Below, piece by piece: positions 34,333 to 45,837 of a stretch of DNA of 64,000 nucleotides. Source of the DNA: Variovorax sp. 54 (lineage in GTDB: Bacteria > Pseudomonadota > Gammaproteobacteria > Burkholderiales > Burkholderiaceae_C); the NCBI RefSeq assembly GCF_002754375.1, contig NZ_PEFF01000001.1, positions 5,535,501 through 5,599,500 of the forward strand, read 5' to 3'. Positions within the stretch are counted from its first letter, which is position 1. Each line of letters begins with the position of its first letter. Below the pieces are notes generated by a model. That model ran no database searches. It worked only from the letters and a program-made list of their open reading frames with translations, and was not told where the DNA came from. Both the position numbers and the translations under genes were made by a program.

Positions 34333-35280
34333 TTGATTCACGCCTTCCTGCCGCCGCGCGCGGTCGTCCGCGAAGTGGGCCTGCGCGACGGGCTGCAAAG
34401 CATTGCCCGCGTGCTGCCCACCGCCCACAAGCTCGAGTGGATCCGCGACGCGCACGCGGCCGGCCAGCGCGAGATCGAGGTCGGCTCGTTCGTGCCGGCG
34501 CACCTGCTGCCGCAGCTGGCCGACACGGCCGAGCTGCTGGCGTATGCGAAGACGCTGCCGGGCCTGTTCGCTTCGGTGCTCGTGCCCAACCTCAAGGGCG
34601 CGGAGCGCGCCATCGCCGGCGAGGCCGACCTGATGATGGTGCCGCTGTCGGCCAGCCACGCGCACAGCCTGGCCAACCTGCGCAAGACGCCCGACGAGGT
34701 GGTGGCCGAGGTCGGGCGCATGCGCGCGGCGCGCGATGCGGCGGGTTCGAAGACGCTGATCGACGGCGGCGTCGGCACGGCGTTCGGCTGCACGATCCAG
34801 GGCCATGTCGACCCCGACGAAGTGCTGCGGCTGATGCAGGCATTGCTCGATGCCGGCGCCGACCGCGTGAGCCTCGCCGACACGGTGGGCTACGCCGATC
34901 CGGCGATGGTGCGCAGCCTGTTCGAGCGCGCGCTGCGCATCGCGGGCGACCGCCTGTGGTGCGGCCATTTCCACGACACGCGCGGGCTGGGGCTCGCCAA
35001 TGTCTACGCGGCGCTGGAGGTCGGCATCACGCGCTTCGATGCGTGCCTCGCCGGCATCGGCGGCTGTCCGCATGCGCCGGGCGCGAGCGGCAATGTCGAC
35101 ACCGAAGACCTCGTCTTCATGCTTGAGAGCATGGGCGTGGCGACGGGCGTCGACCTGCCGAAGCTGCTCGACCTGAGGAAGCGCGTGGCCGGCTGGCTCG
35201 ACGGCGAGACGCTGCAGGGCACGGTGTGGCGCGCGGGTTTTCCGAAGACCTTCGCACTGTCGGAAGGCGTCGCGGCATGA
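34333..35280 (+). CDS. HMG-CoA lyase family protein (HMGL-like)
   Basis: 315 aa from a TTG start at 34333, with GGAG 8 bp upstream; no ATG fits the domain start. The HMGL barrel shows VREVGLRDGLQS (catalytic Arg and metal Asp), DGGVGTAFGCTIQGHV, CGHFHDTRGLGLAN (metal His pair) and the flexible-loop cysteine in GGCPHAPGASGN. It cleaves a 3-hydroxy-3-methylglutaryl-CoA-like thioester to acetyl-CoA and an oxo acid. It overlaps the following CoA-transferase gene by 4 bp (ATGA), so the two enzymes should activate and split the same acid. Citramalyl-CoA or 3-hydroxy-3-methylglutaryl-CoA are the natural candidates. Confidence 0.87.
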   Translation: MIHAFLPPRAVVREVGLRDGLQSIARVLPTAHKLEWIRDAHAAGQREIEVGSFVPAHLLPQLADTAELLAYAKTLPGLFASVLVPNLKGAERAIAGEADLMMVPLSASHAHSLANLRKTPDEVVAEVGRMRAARDAAGSKTLIDGGVGTAFGCTIQGHVDPDEVLRLMQALLDAGADRVSLADTVGYADPAMVRSLFERALRIAGDRLWCGHFHDTRGLGLANVYAALEVGITRFDACLAGIGGCPHAPGASGNVDTEDLVFMLESMGVATGVDLPKLLDLRKRVAGWLDGETLQGTVWRAGFPKTFALSEGVAA

Positions 35281-36476
35281 GCAACGAAGCAAAACGCCTG
35301 CCGCTCGCGGGCATCCGTGTGGTCGAGTTCACGCACATGGTGATGGGCCCGACCTGCGGCATGGTGCTGGCCGACCTGGGCGCCGAGGTCATCAAGGTCG
35401 AGCCGATCGACGGCGACCGCACGCGGCATCTGCTCGGCGCGGGCGCGGGCTTCTTCCCGATGTTCAACCGCAACAAGAAGAGCATCGCACTCGACCTGCG
35501 CCATCCGCAGGGGCTCGAGGCGGCGCTGCGGCTGTGCGCCACGGCCGACGTGGTGGCGCAGAACTTCCGGCCCGGCACGATGGACAAGTACGGCCTGGGT
35601 TATGCCGCGCTCGGCAAGCTCAATCCGCGCCTCGTGTACGTGAACCACACGGGCTTCCTGCCCGGCCCGTATGAGCACCGCACCGCGCTCGACGAGGTGG
35701 TGCAGATGATGGGCGGGCTCGCCTACATGACCGGGCGCCCCGGCGATCCGCTGCGCGCGGGGAGCAGCGTGAACGACATCATGGGCGGCATGTTCGGTGC
35801 CATCGGCGCCATCGCCGCGCTGATGCAGCGCGCCGAAACCGGCCAGGGGCAGGAGGTGCAGTCGGCGCTGTTCGAGAACAACGTGTTCCTCGTCGGCCAG
35901 CACATGCTGCAGTACGCGATCACGGGGCAGGCGGCGGCACCGATGCCCGAGCGCATCTCGGCCTGGGCGCTGTACGACGTGTTCACCGTGAAGGACGGCG
36001 AGCAGATATTCCTGGCGGCTGTGAGCGACGCGCAATGGAAGACCTTCTGCGACGCGCTGGGCTTCGACGACCTGAAGGCCGACGCCACCTTGCAGACCAA
36101 CAACGACCGCGTGCGCCTGCGTCCCAGCTTGCTGGCCGAATTGCGCACGCGCCTGGCCGACCGCTCGGCCGCCGAGCTGTCGGCGATCTTCGAGGCACGC
36201 GGCCTGCCGTTCGCACCGATCACGCGGCCCGAAGACCTGTACGCCGATCCGCACCTGAAGGCCACGGGCGGCCTCGCGGACATCCGCCTGCCCGACGGCG
36301 AACGCGCGGGCGAGATGGCGCAGACGACGTTGTTCCCGATCACGCTCGGCGGCGAGCGCCTGGGCGTGCGCCTGCACCCGCCGACGCTGGGCGAACACAC
36401 GCGCGAGCTGCTGGCCGAGCTGGGCTATGCCGGCGCGCAGGTGGATGCGATGCATGCCGATGCGGCCATCGCCTGA
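35277..36476 (+). CDS. CaiB/BaiF (family III) CoA-transferase
   Basis: 399 aa. GIRVVEFTHMVMGPTCGMVLADLGAEVIKVEPIDGDRTRHL is the typical N-terminal region, MFNRNKKSIALDLRHPQG and AQNFRPGTMDKYGLGY follow, and the catalytic Asp is likely that in GSSVNDIMGGMFG. It transfers CoA from a donor such as succinyl-CoA to an organic acid. It is translationally coupled with the upstream lyase and followed by a Bug binding-protein gene, so the three look like a complete uptake-activation-cleavage set for one acid. Confidence 0.9.
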   Translation: MSNEAKRLPLAGIRVVEFTHMVMGPTCGMVLADLGAEVIKVEPIDGDRTRHLLGAGAGFFPMFNRNKKSIALDLRHPQGLEAALRLCATADVVAQNFRPGTMDKYGLGYAALGKLNPRLVYVNHTGFLPGPYEHRTALDEVVQMMGGLAYMTGRPGDPLRAGSSVNDIMGGMFGAIGAIAALMQRAETGQGQEVQSALFENNVFLVGQHMLQYAITGQAAAPMPERISAWALYDVFTVKDGEQIFLAAVSDAQWKTFCDALGFDDLKADATLQTNNDRVRLRPSLLAELRTRLADRSAAELSAIFEARGLPFAPITRPEDLYADPHLKATGGLADIRLPDGERAGEMAQTTLFPITLGGERLGVRLHPPTLGEHTRELLAELGYAGAQVDAMHADAAIA

Positions 36477-36510
36477 TTGCTTCATCCAAAACAAGACGAG
36501 AGACAAGACC

Positions 36511-37497
36511 ATGACCACGAACATTTTTCCGATGAACCGCCGCGCGATGCTGGGTTTCGGCGCGAGCGCCGCGGCGCTCGCTGCACTTCCCGCGCTCGCG
36601 CAGGGCTCCGACAAACCCGTGCGCTTCATCCTGCCGATCAGCGCGGGCTCGGGTGTGGACGCCATCGCGCGCGCCGCCTCGGTTGCGCTCGGCAAGGCGC
36701 TGGGCCAGCCGGTGGTGATCGAGAACCTGCCGGGTGCCGGCGGCATCACCGGCACTTCGGCCGTGATCAAGGCGCTGCCCGACGGTTTCACGCTCGGCAT
36801 GGTGTCGAACAACCATGTGATCAACCCGAGCGTGTTCAAGAAGATGCCCTTCGACGCCATCACCGACATCACACCCATCAGCGTGGTCGGCGCCACGCCG
36901 CTGGTGCTGGCCGTGAACCCGAAGCTGCCGGCGAAGAACGTGAAGGAACTGGTGGCGTTGCTGCGCGCGAAACCCGAGGGCTACAACTACGCCTCGTCGG
37001 GCAACGGCACCATCATCCACCTCGCGGGCGAGATGTTCATGGACGAGGCCGGCGTGAAGGCGCGGCATATTCCGTACAAGGGCACGGGGCCGATGGTGAC
37101 CGACATGATCGCGGGGCAGGTCGAGATGGGCGTGGTCGCGCTGCCGGCGGTGCAGCAGCACATCAAGAGCGGCGCGCTGCGCGCCATCGGCGTGTGCGGC
37201 CCGGCACGCTCGCCGGCCGCGCCCGACATGCCGACCATCGCGGAGCAGGGGCTGCCGAACTACGCGGTCGAAGGCTGGTTCGCGGTGATCGGCCCGCCGA
37301 AGATGCAGCCGGCCGACGTCAAGCGCGTGCACGAAGCCATCGTGGCCGCCTTCGGTGCGCCAGAGGTGCGCGAGGCGATGGACAAGCAGGGCAACATCGT
37401 CAAGCCCACGTCGCCCGAGCAGGCCGCGAGCTACTTCCGCAGCGAGGCCGCGCGCTATGCGGCGCTGGTGAAGAAGGCGAACGTGGTGCTGGAATAA
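36511..37497 (+). CDS. Bug/TctC-family tripartite tricarboxylate binding protein 3
   Basis: 328-aa periplasmic protein; the signal peptide (NRRAMLGFGASAAALAALPALAQ) carries a twin Arg. Mature blocks are VRFILPISAGSGVDAIARAAS, VIENLPGAGGITGTSAVIKALPDGFTLG and IPYKGTGPMVTDMIAGQ. ISAGSGVD replaces the usual PxPAGGxxD, so the ligand loop differs from the two Bug proteins of the uronate cluster. ATG 36511 or 36532 may be the start. It probably captures the acid handled by the lyase and CoA-transferase encoded just upstream. Confidence 0.91.
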   Translation: MTTNIFPMNRRAMLGFGASAAALAALPALAQGSDKPVRFILPISAGSGVDAIARAASVALGKALGQPVVIENLPGAGGITGTSAVIKALPDGFTLGMVSNNHVINPSVFKKMPFDAITDITPISVVGATPLVLAVNPKLPAKNVKELVALLRAKPEGYNYASSGNGTIIHLAGEMFMDEAGVKARHIPYKGTGPMVTDMIAGQVEMGVVALPAVQQHIKSGALRAIGVCGPARSPAAPDMPTIAEQGLPNYAVEGWFAVIGPPKMQPADVKRVHEAIVAAFGAPEVREAMDKQGNIVKPTSPEQAASYFRSEAARYAALVKKANVVLE

Positions 37498-37502
37498 AGG
37501 TC

Positions 37503-37622
37503 TTGCTCCTTCCCCTCCCGGGGAAGGTTGGGATGGGGGCACGCGGCCTTCGATGAAGCGCCGCGTTGTCGTGGAAGCCGTCGTGCCCCCACCCCCGGCC
37601 CTCCTCCGGAAGGGGAGGGAGA
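37503..37622. repeat. GC-rich inverted-repeat element between convergent genes
   Basis: CCTTCCCC-TCCC-GGGGAAGG (37,508-37,527) is a perfect 8-bp hairpin; a similar CTCCTCCGGAAGGGGAGG part lies near the other end with GCCCCCACCCCCGG facing GGGATGGGGGC. The whole is an imperfect inverted repeat of about 120 bp between the converging Bug and HPP genes. It could act as a two-way terminator. Confidence 0.65.
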
Positions 37623-37636
37623 AACACAGGCGAGGC

Positions 37637-38764
37637 CTACGCCGGGCTCACCGCGCGGTACAGCGCCCGCACGAAATCCGACTGCGTGATCATTCCCGTC
37701 AGCCGCTTCTCGCTGTCGATGATCGGAATGTGGTGGTGCCCGCCTTCCGAGAACAGCGGCACCAGCTCGACCACCGGCCGGTCGGCGCTGGCCACGCGCA
37801 CCTGGCGCGTCATGATCTGGCCGACCACCTCGGGCTTGTTCGACATCACCGTGCGCGTGGCACGGATCAGGTCGCGCAGCCGGCCCGCGATGCCGTCGTG
37901 GTGCTGCAGGTCGAGCTGGCGAAAGAAGTCGGCCTGCGTGACGATGCCGACCACGCGGCGCGTGCGGTCGGTCACTGGCAGCGCCTTGATGCGGTGCTGG
38001 TGCATCAGCGTCCAGGCTTCCTGCAGCGGCGTGCCGAACTCCACCGAGATCGGCGTGCCCGACATGATGTCGGCGCAGTGCAGCGTGCCCAGGCGGCGCT
38101 TGTACGACTCCAGCTCGGTCTGCTGTATCAGCGACTCGAGGTCGTCGCGGCTGATGTCGAGCACCTGGTTGTAGCGCGCCAGCACGGCGTCGATGTCGCT
38201 CTGGCTGAAGCGCGCATCGGGCGAGGGCGGGCGTGCCACCTGCACGTGCGGATAGCGTCGGCCTGTGAGCGTGTTGTAGGCCACGCCGGCCAGCACCAGC
38301 AGCACCGAGTTCACGAGCACGGGGAACAGCGCCGCCGAGAAATCGGTGGTGTGCGTGAGCACCGCGAGCAGCGCCGCCGCGCCGCCGGGCGGGTGCAGGC
38401 AGCGCGTGAAGAACATCAGGCCGATGGCCAGCGCCACAGCGACGGCGGCTGCGAGCGCGGTGTCGGGAATCCAGCTCGCGCAGGCGATGCCCACGAGCGT
38501 CGACAGCGTGTTGCCGCCGATCACCGACCAGGGCTGGGCCAGCGGGCTGGCGGGCACGGCGAACACGAGCACGGCGGTGGCGCCCATCGGTGCGACCAGC
38601 CACACGGCGTGCTCCAGCGGGACGGCCAGCCAGCGGCACAGCAGGCCGGTGATCAGCAGCCCGATGCCTGCGCCGCCCACGGCGCGCAGGCGCTCGCGCG
38701 CATTGACGTTGGAGGGGCCCGGGAGCCAGGCGCGCAGATAAGTCCACAGTGCGGCGAATCGCAT
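37637..38764 (-). CDS. HPP-family membrane protein with CBS domain pair
   Basis: 375 aa. Residues about 25-180 form the HPP domain with four to five helices and the signature LHPPGGAAALLA (HPP motif); residues about 235-375 form two CBS domains (ADIMSGTPISVEFGTPLQEAWTLM and QIMTRQVRVASADRPVVELVPLF). Plant and cyanobacterial HPP proteins carry nitrite across membranes; CBS pairs sense adenosine nucleotides. So it may be a nucleotide-gated anion channel or carrier, but the substrate here is not known. It lies 12 bp downstream of the exporter gene on the same strand. Confidence 0.86.
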   Translation of the reverse strand: MRFAALWTYLRAWLPGPSNVNARERLRAVGGAGIGLLITGLLCRWLAVPLEHAVWLVAPMGATAVLVFAVPASPLAQPWSVIGGNTLSTLVGIACASWIPDTALAAAVAVALAIGLMFFTRCLHPPGGAAALLAVLTHTTDFSAALFPVLVNSVLLVLAGVAYNTLTGRRYPHVQVARPPSPDARFSQSDIDAVLARYNQVLDISRDDLESLIQQTELESYKRRLGTLHCADIMSGTPISVEFGTPLQEAWTLMHQHRIKALPVTDRTRRVVGIVTQADFFRQLDLQHHDGIAGRLRDLIRATRTVMSNKPEVVGQIMTRQVRVASADRPVVELVPLFSEGGHHHIPIIDSEKRLTGMITQSDFVRALYRAVSPA

Positions 38765-38776
38765 CCCGCGTCTCCC

Positions 38777-40015
38777 TCAGGCTTCGTCGAGAGCCACCCG
38801 ACGCCCGATGTCGGGCCAACGGTGGTGCAGCCAGACCCAGGCGACCAGCCCGATCGCGAGCATCAGCGCGGAGGTGAGGGCCAGTGCCAGCGTGGAGTGC
38901 ATCACCAGCGGCGCCACCGCGCCGGCCACGACGCCGTTGGCGGTGGAGCCGATGACGGCCTGCAACGACGAGGCCATGCCGCGGCGCTCGGGGTGCAGGT
39001 CGAGCACGAGCAGCGTGACCACGGGCACCATCAGCGCCCAGCCGAAGGCGAACACCGCCAGCGGCCACACGGCCCAGGCCACATGCGCCTGGAAGAAGAT
39101 GTTGGCCACCACGTTGACCACCGAGGTGACCATCATGATCAGGAAGCCGTCGCGGATCTGCCGCTTGGGCGCCACCTTGCCGGCCATGCGGCCGCTGGCG
39201 CGCGCGCCGAGCATGATGCCGCCGATGGTCAGCAGGAAGAACCAGAAGAACTGCTGCGGCTGCAGCGCGAGGTGGTCGCCCAGGAACGCGGGCGCGGCCA
39301 GCACGTAGAGAAACATGCCGTTGAAGGGCACGCCGCTTGCGAAGGCCAGCAGCAGAAAGCGCGGGTCGGAGCACAGGTCGCGGTAGCCGCGCATCAGGTG
39401 GCGCACCTGGAAGGGCTGGCGGTGGTCCTTGTGCAGCGTCTCGGGCAGCAGCTTGTAGTTGGCGACGAACAGCACCACGCCCACGGCCACGAGGAACCAG
39501 AAGATCGAGTGCCAGCCCGCGTGCACGAACAGGAAGCCGCCCACGATGGGCGCAATGGCCGGCGCGACGCCGAAGTAGATCGTGACCTGGCTCATCACCC
39601 GCTGCGCCTCGGCCGGCGGGAACATGTCGCGGATCACGGCACGCGACACCACGATGCCGGCGCCGGTCGACAACCCCTGCAGGCCGCGGAACAGCACCAG
39701 CTGCGTGATGTTCTGCGACAGCGCGCAGCCCAGCGAGGCGAGCGTGAACACCGCCAGCCCCCACAGCACCACGGGCCGGCGCCCGAAGCTGTCCGACAGC
39801 GCGCCGTGGAACAGGTTCATGAACGCGAAGCCGAACAGGTAGGCCGATAGCGTCTGCTGCATCTCGGCCGGCGTCGCGCCGATGGAGTGCGCAATGCCCG
39901 AGAACGCCGGGATGTAGGTGTCGATGGAGAAGGGCCCGAGCATGCCCAGTACGGCGAGCAGCACGGCAAGCGCCCAGCGCGGGGCCTGCCAGAGTTTGTC
40001 TGCGTCGGGATTCAT
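38777..40015 (-). CDS. Bcr/CflA-family MFS multidrug exporter
   Basis: 412 aa with 12 predicted helices. MLGPFSIDTYIPAFSGIAHSIGATPAEMQQTLSAYLFGFAFMNLFHGALSDSFGRRPVVLWGL contains both the Bcr-type helix 1 and the MFS motif GxLsDrxGRrpv. GFLFVHAGWHSIFWFL is motif C-like. It likely exports small toxic compounds or dipeptides by proton exchange. It is upstream of the HPP-CBS gene with only 12 bp between. Confidence 0.91.
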   Translation of the reverse strand: MNPDADKLWQAPRWALAVLLAVLGMLGPFSIDTYIPAFSGIAHSIGATPAEMQQTLSAYLFGFAFMNLFHGALSDSFGRRPVVLWGLAVFTLASLGCALSQNITQLVLFRGLQGLSTGAGIVVSRAVIRDMFPPAEAQRVMSQVTIYFGVAPAIAPIVGGFLFVHAGWHSIFWFLVAVGVVLFVANYKLLPETLHKDHRQPFQVRHLMRGYRDLCSDPRFLLLAFASGVPFNGMFLYVLAAPAFLGDHLALQPQQFFWFFLLTIGGIMLGARASGRMAGKVAPKRQIRDGFLIMMVTSVVNVVANIFFQAHVAWAVWPLAVFAFGWALMVPVVTLLVLDLHPERRGMASSLQAVIGSTANGVVAGAVAPLVMHSTLALALTSALMLAIGLVAWVWLHHRWPDIGRRVALDEA

Positions 40016-40070
40016 GGAAAGGCGGCTCCGTTGTACTTGTAGTGTGTGTCGGTGGAAAAGAAACGAGAAC

Positions 40071-40101
40071 GCCCGCCGCCCGGGTGAGGGGCAAGGCGGG
40101 C
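40071..40101 (-). terminator. Possible rpoD terminator
   Basis: GCCCGCC (40,071-40,077) and GGCGGGC (40,095-40,101) form a 7-bp stem 24 bp past the rpoD stop. On the minus strand it is followed by a T-rich but broken tract. Confidence 0.55.
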
Positions 40102-40124
40102 GCTTGGGCTTCAGCGAACCTGGA

Positions 40125-42491
<2,367 letters not shown>

Positions 42492-42562
42492 ACGACCTCG
42501 TTACGACAAGAAAAGACAAGCGGGATCACAGGCGCGCTGTCACGCGGACAGCACCACCATGC

Positions 42563-42612
42563 CCGTGCACAGGCACGGACAAAACAATTGGGAAACGAGG
42601 AATTAATTCCTC
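42563..42612. promoter_or_regulatory. Structured rpoD leader (dnaG-rpoD gap 42,492-42,787)
   Basis: The 296-bp gap has two clear elements: a hairpin CCGTGC-ACAG-GCACGG (42,563-42,578) and the perfect 16-bp palindrome GAGGAATTAATTCCTC (42,597-42,612). Both would lie in the rpoD mRNA leader if transcription starts at the promoter near 42,766. No open frame of note is in the gap. Confidence 0.5.
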
Positions 42613-42765
42613 ACCAGGCAAGATGTCGGGCGAACATTTGGTATGCAGTCCTTGCGGTTATTGACCCTTTCCGCCGGAATTTACCGTTGGAGTGCGTTGC
42701 GCTAGGGGTCGGCCCGGAGGTGCTGCTGTCGCTCTTGCCTAATTTCGCCAGTTGCGAAGCCCTAC

Positions 42766-42791
42766 ATTATAGCCTGTTGCGCAAATTTCAA
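42766..42791 (-). promoter_or_regulatory. rpoD: rpoD promoter overlapping the dnaG stop
   Basis: A perfect TATAAT on the minus strand (42,771-42,766). TTGAAA lies 14 bp upstream, shorter than usual, overlapping the dnaG stop codon. It gives rpoD a leader of about 265 nt. Confidence 0.6.
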
Positions 42792-44815
42792 GCAGTATCT
42801 GTCCCCGACGCGCGAATGCGGTCTCGCAATTCGAGCCGGCGGGCTTCCAGCGCCTTGTAGCGTTCCAGGGCTTTCGGGTCTTTTCCGACCGACGCGATGG
42901 CCTCGCTCTGCTGGGCCTTCAGTCGGTCGTCGAGCATGAAGTCGAGCACGCTCGCCAGCTCCTTGGCGGCATCGGCCAGGTGCTGTTCTTCCTCGCCCTC
43001 GGGCACCGGCCCGGCCTCCGAAACGCTCATGAGGCGCTCGGCCAGCGGCGCGAAATCGAGCCCGCGCAGGCCTTCGCGCAGCGCCGCCCAGGGTTGCACG
43101 CCGTGCTCGTGCAGCTGGCTGTCCAGCCAGGTGAAGAGGGCGCCGTGCTCGCCCGGCAGGTCGCACAGCATCACGTGCAGCTCGTGCGACAGCGCTTCCC
43201 ACTGCGCCATGTTCGACAGCACCAGCCGCACCGCCACATCGGGTCGGCTCGGCGGCTTGCCGCGTCCGCGCAGCGGCTCGATGGGCTCCTCGAACTTGCC
43301 GCCCCAGCGCTTGCCCTTGGTGAACTTGCGCGGCTGGAACTTGGGCTTGCTCTCGTTTTCGTAGCGCGGCGGCTCGTAGTCCTGCGCGGGCGGCATGTCC
43401 GGGTAGTAGTCGCCGGGGTCATTGCCGTAGCTGTCGGGTTCGCTGTGGCGCTGCGGGGCCTGGGACGGCGCACCGGCACCCTTGCGCGGGCCGGGCGCGG
43501 CCGTGGCCCACAGGTCGGACAGCGCCGCGGCGTCGAGCTGCACCAGCGTGGCGATCTCGCTGAGCAGCTGCCGCTTGAGCGCGCCGTCGGGCATGGCGCT
43601 CCAGAGCGGGCGCACGTTGCTGGTCATGTGGGCGCGGCCCTCGGCGGAACTCAGGTCGCAGCCTTCGCGGGCGGCTTCGAGCATGAAGCGCGACAGCGGC
43701 GTGGCCTCGGCCACGAAGCCCGCGAAGGCCTCGGCGCCGTGCGCGCGGATGTAGCTGTCGGGGTCGTGCTCGGCCGGCAGGAACAGGAACTTGATGCTGC
43801 GCGTGTCGGTGGCATAGGGCAGGGCGCCATCGAGCGCCTTGCGCGCGGCGCGGCGTCCGGCGGCATCGCCGTCGAAGCTGAACACCACCGATTCGGTGAA
43901 GCGGAAGAGCTTCTGCACATGCTCGGTGGTGCAGGCGGTGCCGAGCGTGGCCACCGCATTCGGAAAGCCGAGCTGCGCCAGCGCGACCACGTCCATGTAG
44001 CCCTCGGTGACGAGCGCGTAGCCGCGGTCGCGGAAGGCGGCGCGCGCTTCGTACAGGCCGTAGAGCTCGCGGCCCTTGCTGAAGACGGGCGTTTCGGGCG
44101 AATTCAGGTACTTGGGCTTTTCGTCGCCGAGCACGCGCCCGCCGAAGCCGATGCACTCGCCCTTGACGTTGCGGATCGGGAACATCACGCGGTCGCGGAA
44201 GCGGTCGTAGCGCTTGGCCTCCTCGTCGCTGAGCTTGCCTTCCTCGTTGTTGACGATCACCAGTCCGCTCTCGGCGAGCAACGGATCGTCGTAGTCGGGG
44301 AACACGCTGGCCAGCGCACGCCAGCCGGCCGGCGCATAGCCGATGCCGAACTGCTTGGCGACCTCGCCCGAGACGCCGCGGCCCTTGAGGTAGTCGATGG
44401 CGCCGGGCGCCTGGCGCAGCGCCTTGCGGTAGGCGTCGCCGGCTTTTTCGAGCACGTCGGTCAGCGTGGCCTGTTTCTGGCGCTGGGTGGCGGCGCGGGC
44501 GCGTTCGGCGGGCGAAACGTCGTCCTCGGGCACGACCAGGCCGTACTGGCCGGCCAGGTCGTGCACGGCTTCGACGAAGCCCATGCCCGCGTGTTCCATG
44601 AGGAAGCCGATGGCGTTGCCGTGCACGCCGCAACCGAAGCAGTGATAGAACTGCTTGGTCGGGCTGACCGAGAACGAGGGCGACTTCTCGCCGTGGAAGG
44701 GGCACAGCCCCATGAAATTGGCGCCGGCCTTCTTGAGCTGAACGTAGCGGCCGACAATTTCGACCACATCGGCGCGCGCGATGAGTTCCTGGATGAATGA
44801 AGCGGGGATGGTCAT
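42788..44815 (-). CDS. dnaG: DNA primase
   Basis: 675-aa primase that makes RNA primers at the fork. N-terminal CHC2 zinc domain (CPFHGEKSPSFSVSPTKQF then YHCFGCGVHGNAIGF), the RNA polymerase domain with Toprim (ALVTEGYMDVVALAQLGF and VVFSFDGDAAGRRAARKAL), and a C-terminal DnaB-binding helical domain (about 540-675). A linker rich in Pro, Tyr and charged residues (about 455-530) separates them. ATG 44815 (MTIPASFIQELIARADVVEIVGRYV) matches the family; a longer frame upstream is not supported. It faces away from the yihY gene across 74 bp. Confidence 0.97.
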   Translation of the reverse strand: MTIPASFIQELIARADVVEIVGRYVQLKKAGANFMGLCPFHGEKSPSFSVSPTKQFYHCFGCGVHGNAIGFLMEHAGMGFVEAVHDLAGQYGLVVPEDDVSPAERARAATQRQKQATLTDVLEKAGDAYRKALRQAPGAIDYLKGRGVSGEVAKQFGIGYAPAGWRALASVFPDYDDPLLAESGLVIVNNEEGKLSDEEAKRYDRFRDRVMFPIRNVKGECIGFGGRVLGDEKPKYLNSPETPVFSKGRELYGLYEARAAFRDRGYALVTEGYMDVVALAQLGFPNAVATLGTACTTEHVQKLFRFTESVVFSFDGDAAGRRAARKALDGALPYATDTRSIKFLFLPAEHDPDSYIRAHGAEAFAGFVAEATPLSRFMLEAAREGCDLSSAEGRAHMTSNVRPLWSAMPDGALKRQLLSEIATLVQLDAAALSDLWATAAPGPRKGAGAPSQAPQRHSEPDSYGNDPGDYYPDMPPAQDYEPPRYENESKPKFQPRKFTKGKRWGGKFEEPIEPLRGRGKPPSRPDVAVRLVLSNMAQWEALSHELHVMLCDLPGEHGALFTWLDSQLHEHGVQPWAALREGLRGLDFAPLAERLMSVSEAGPVPEGEEEQHLADAAKELASVLDFMLDDRLKAQQSEAIASVGKDPKALERYKALEARRLELRDRIRASGTDTA

Positions 44816-44889
44816 GGCTGCGGGGAGCGGCAAATCATACGCAAGCCGACGGGCGGCATACTGAACCCCGCCGCAAATCCACATCACGC

Positions 44890-45837
44890 ATGAAGACGCC
44901 CCTGCCTTTGCAACACGCCGCGCCGCTGCTGCGCCACCCGCTGCGCTTCGTCTGGGGCGCGCTCAAGGACTTCCGTGCCAACCAGGGGTTGCTGCTGGCG
45001 GGGGCGGTCGCCTATTACGCGCTGCTGTCCATCGTGCCGCTGCTGATCGTGAGCGTGATGGCGCTGTCGCACGTGATCGACCAGGGCGAGCTGCTGCGCA
45101 CCATCGGGCGCTACCTCGAATGGCTGCTGCCGGGGCAGTCGAAAGCGATCGTGGCCGAGCTGTCGAGCTTCCTGGACCACCGCTCGGTGCTCGGGCCGGT
45201 GCTGCTGGTGACGATGATTTTCTTCAGCTCGCTGGCGTTCAGCGTGCTCGAAAGCGCGATGGCGGTGATCTTTCACCACCGCAAGGACGATCACAAACGG
45301 CACTTCCTGGTGTCGGTGGCGATGCCGTACCTCTACATCCTGAGCCTGTGCGCGGGGCTGTTGCTGGTCACGCTGGTGTCGGGGGCGCTGCAACTGGTGG
45401 GGCAGGAAAGCGTCGACCTGCTGGGGCGCAGCTGGTCGCTGTCGGGCATTTCGGGCCTGCTGCTGTACCTGCTGGGGCTGGGCGGCGAGATCTTCATGCT
45501 GACCTCGCTCTACCTCGTGATGCCGGCGGGGCGCATGTCGCTGCGGCATGCGCTGCTGGGCGGCGTGACCGCCGCGCTGCTGTGGGAGGCCACGCGGCGC
45601 GTGCTGATCTGGTATTTCTCGACGCTGTCGCAGGTGAACATCGTCTACGGCTCGCTCACCACGGCGATCGTGGTGCTGCTGAGCCTGGAAATCGCCGCCA
45701 TGCTGGTGCTGCTTGGCGCCCAGGTGATCGCGAACTACGAGCGCCTGGACCGCACCGGCAGCACGGCGCTGCCGGCGTCCGAGATCAGCGAGGGGCCAAT
45801 CGAATCGCTCCGTCCAGACGAATCACCTCGCCGTTGA
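44890..45837 (+). CDS. YihY/BrkB family inner-membrane protein
   Basis: 315 aa with six predicted helices. [26 protein letters not shown] is the typical first block, and [31 protein letters not shown] the last. The family was once called RNase BN but is a membrane protein of uncertain role. The tail (last 30 residues) is hydrophilic. Its 3' end overlaps the convergent SDR gene by 53 bp. Confidence 0.9.
   Translation: MKTPLPLQHAAPLLRHPLRFVWGALKDFRANQGLLLAGAVAYYALLSIVPLLIVSVMALSHVIDQGELLRTIGRYLEWLLPGQSKAIVAELSSFLDHRSVLGPVLLVTMIFFSSLAFSVLESAMAVIFHHRKDDHKRHFLVSVAMPYLYILSLCAGLLLVTLVSGALQLVGQESVDLLGRSWSLSGISGLLLYLLGLGGEIFMLTSLYLVMPAGRMSLRHALLGGVTAALLWEATRRVLIWYFSTLSQVNIVYGSLTTAIVVLLSLEIAAMLVLLGAQVIANYERLDRTGSTALPASEISEGPIESLRPDESPRR

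Noticed and set aside
44890..45837. Ribonuclease BN
   Set aside because: This old name for YihY-family membrane proteins is incorrect; the protein has six helices and no nuclease motif.
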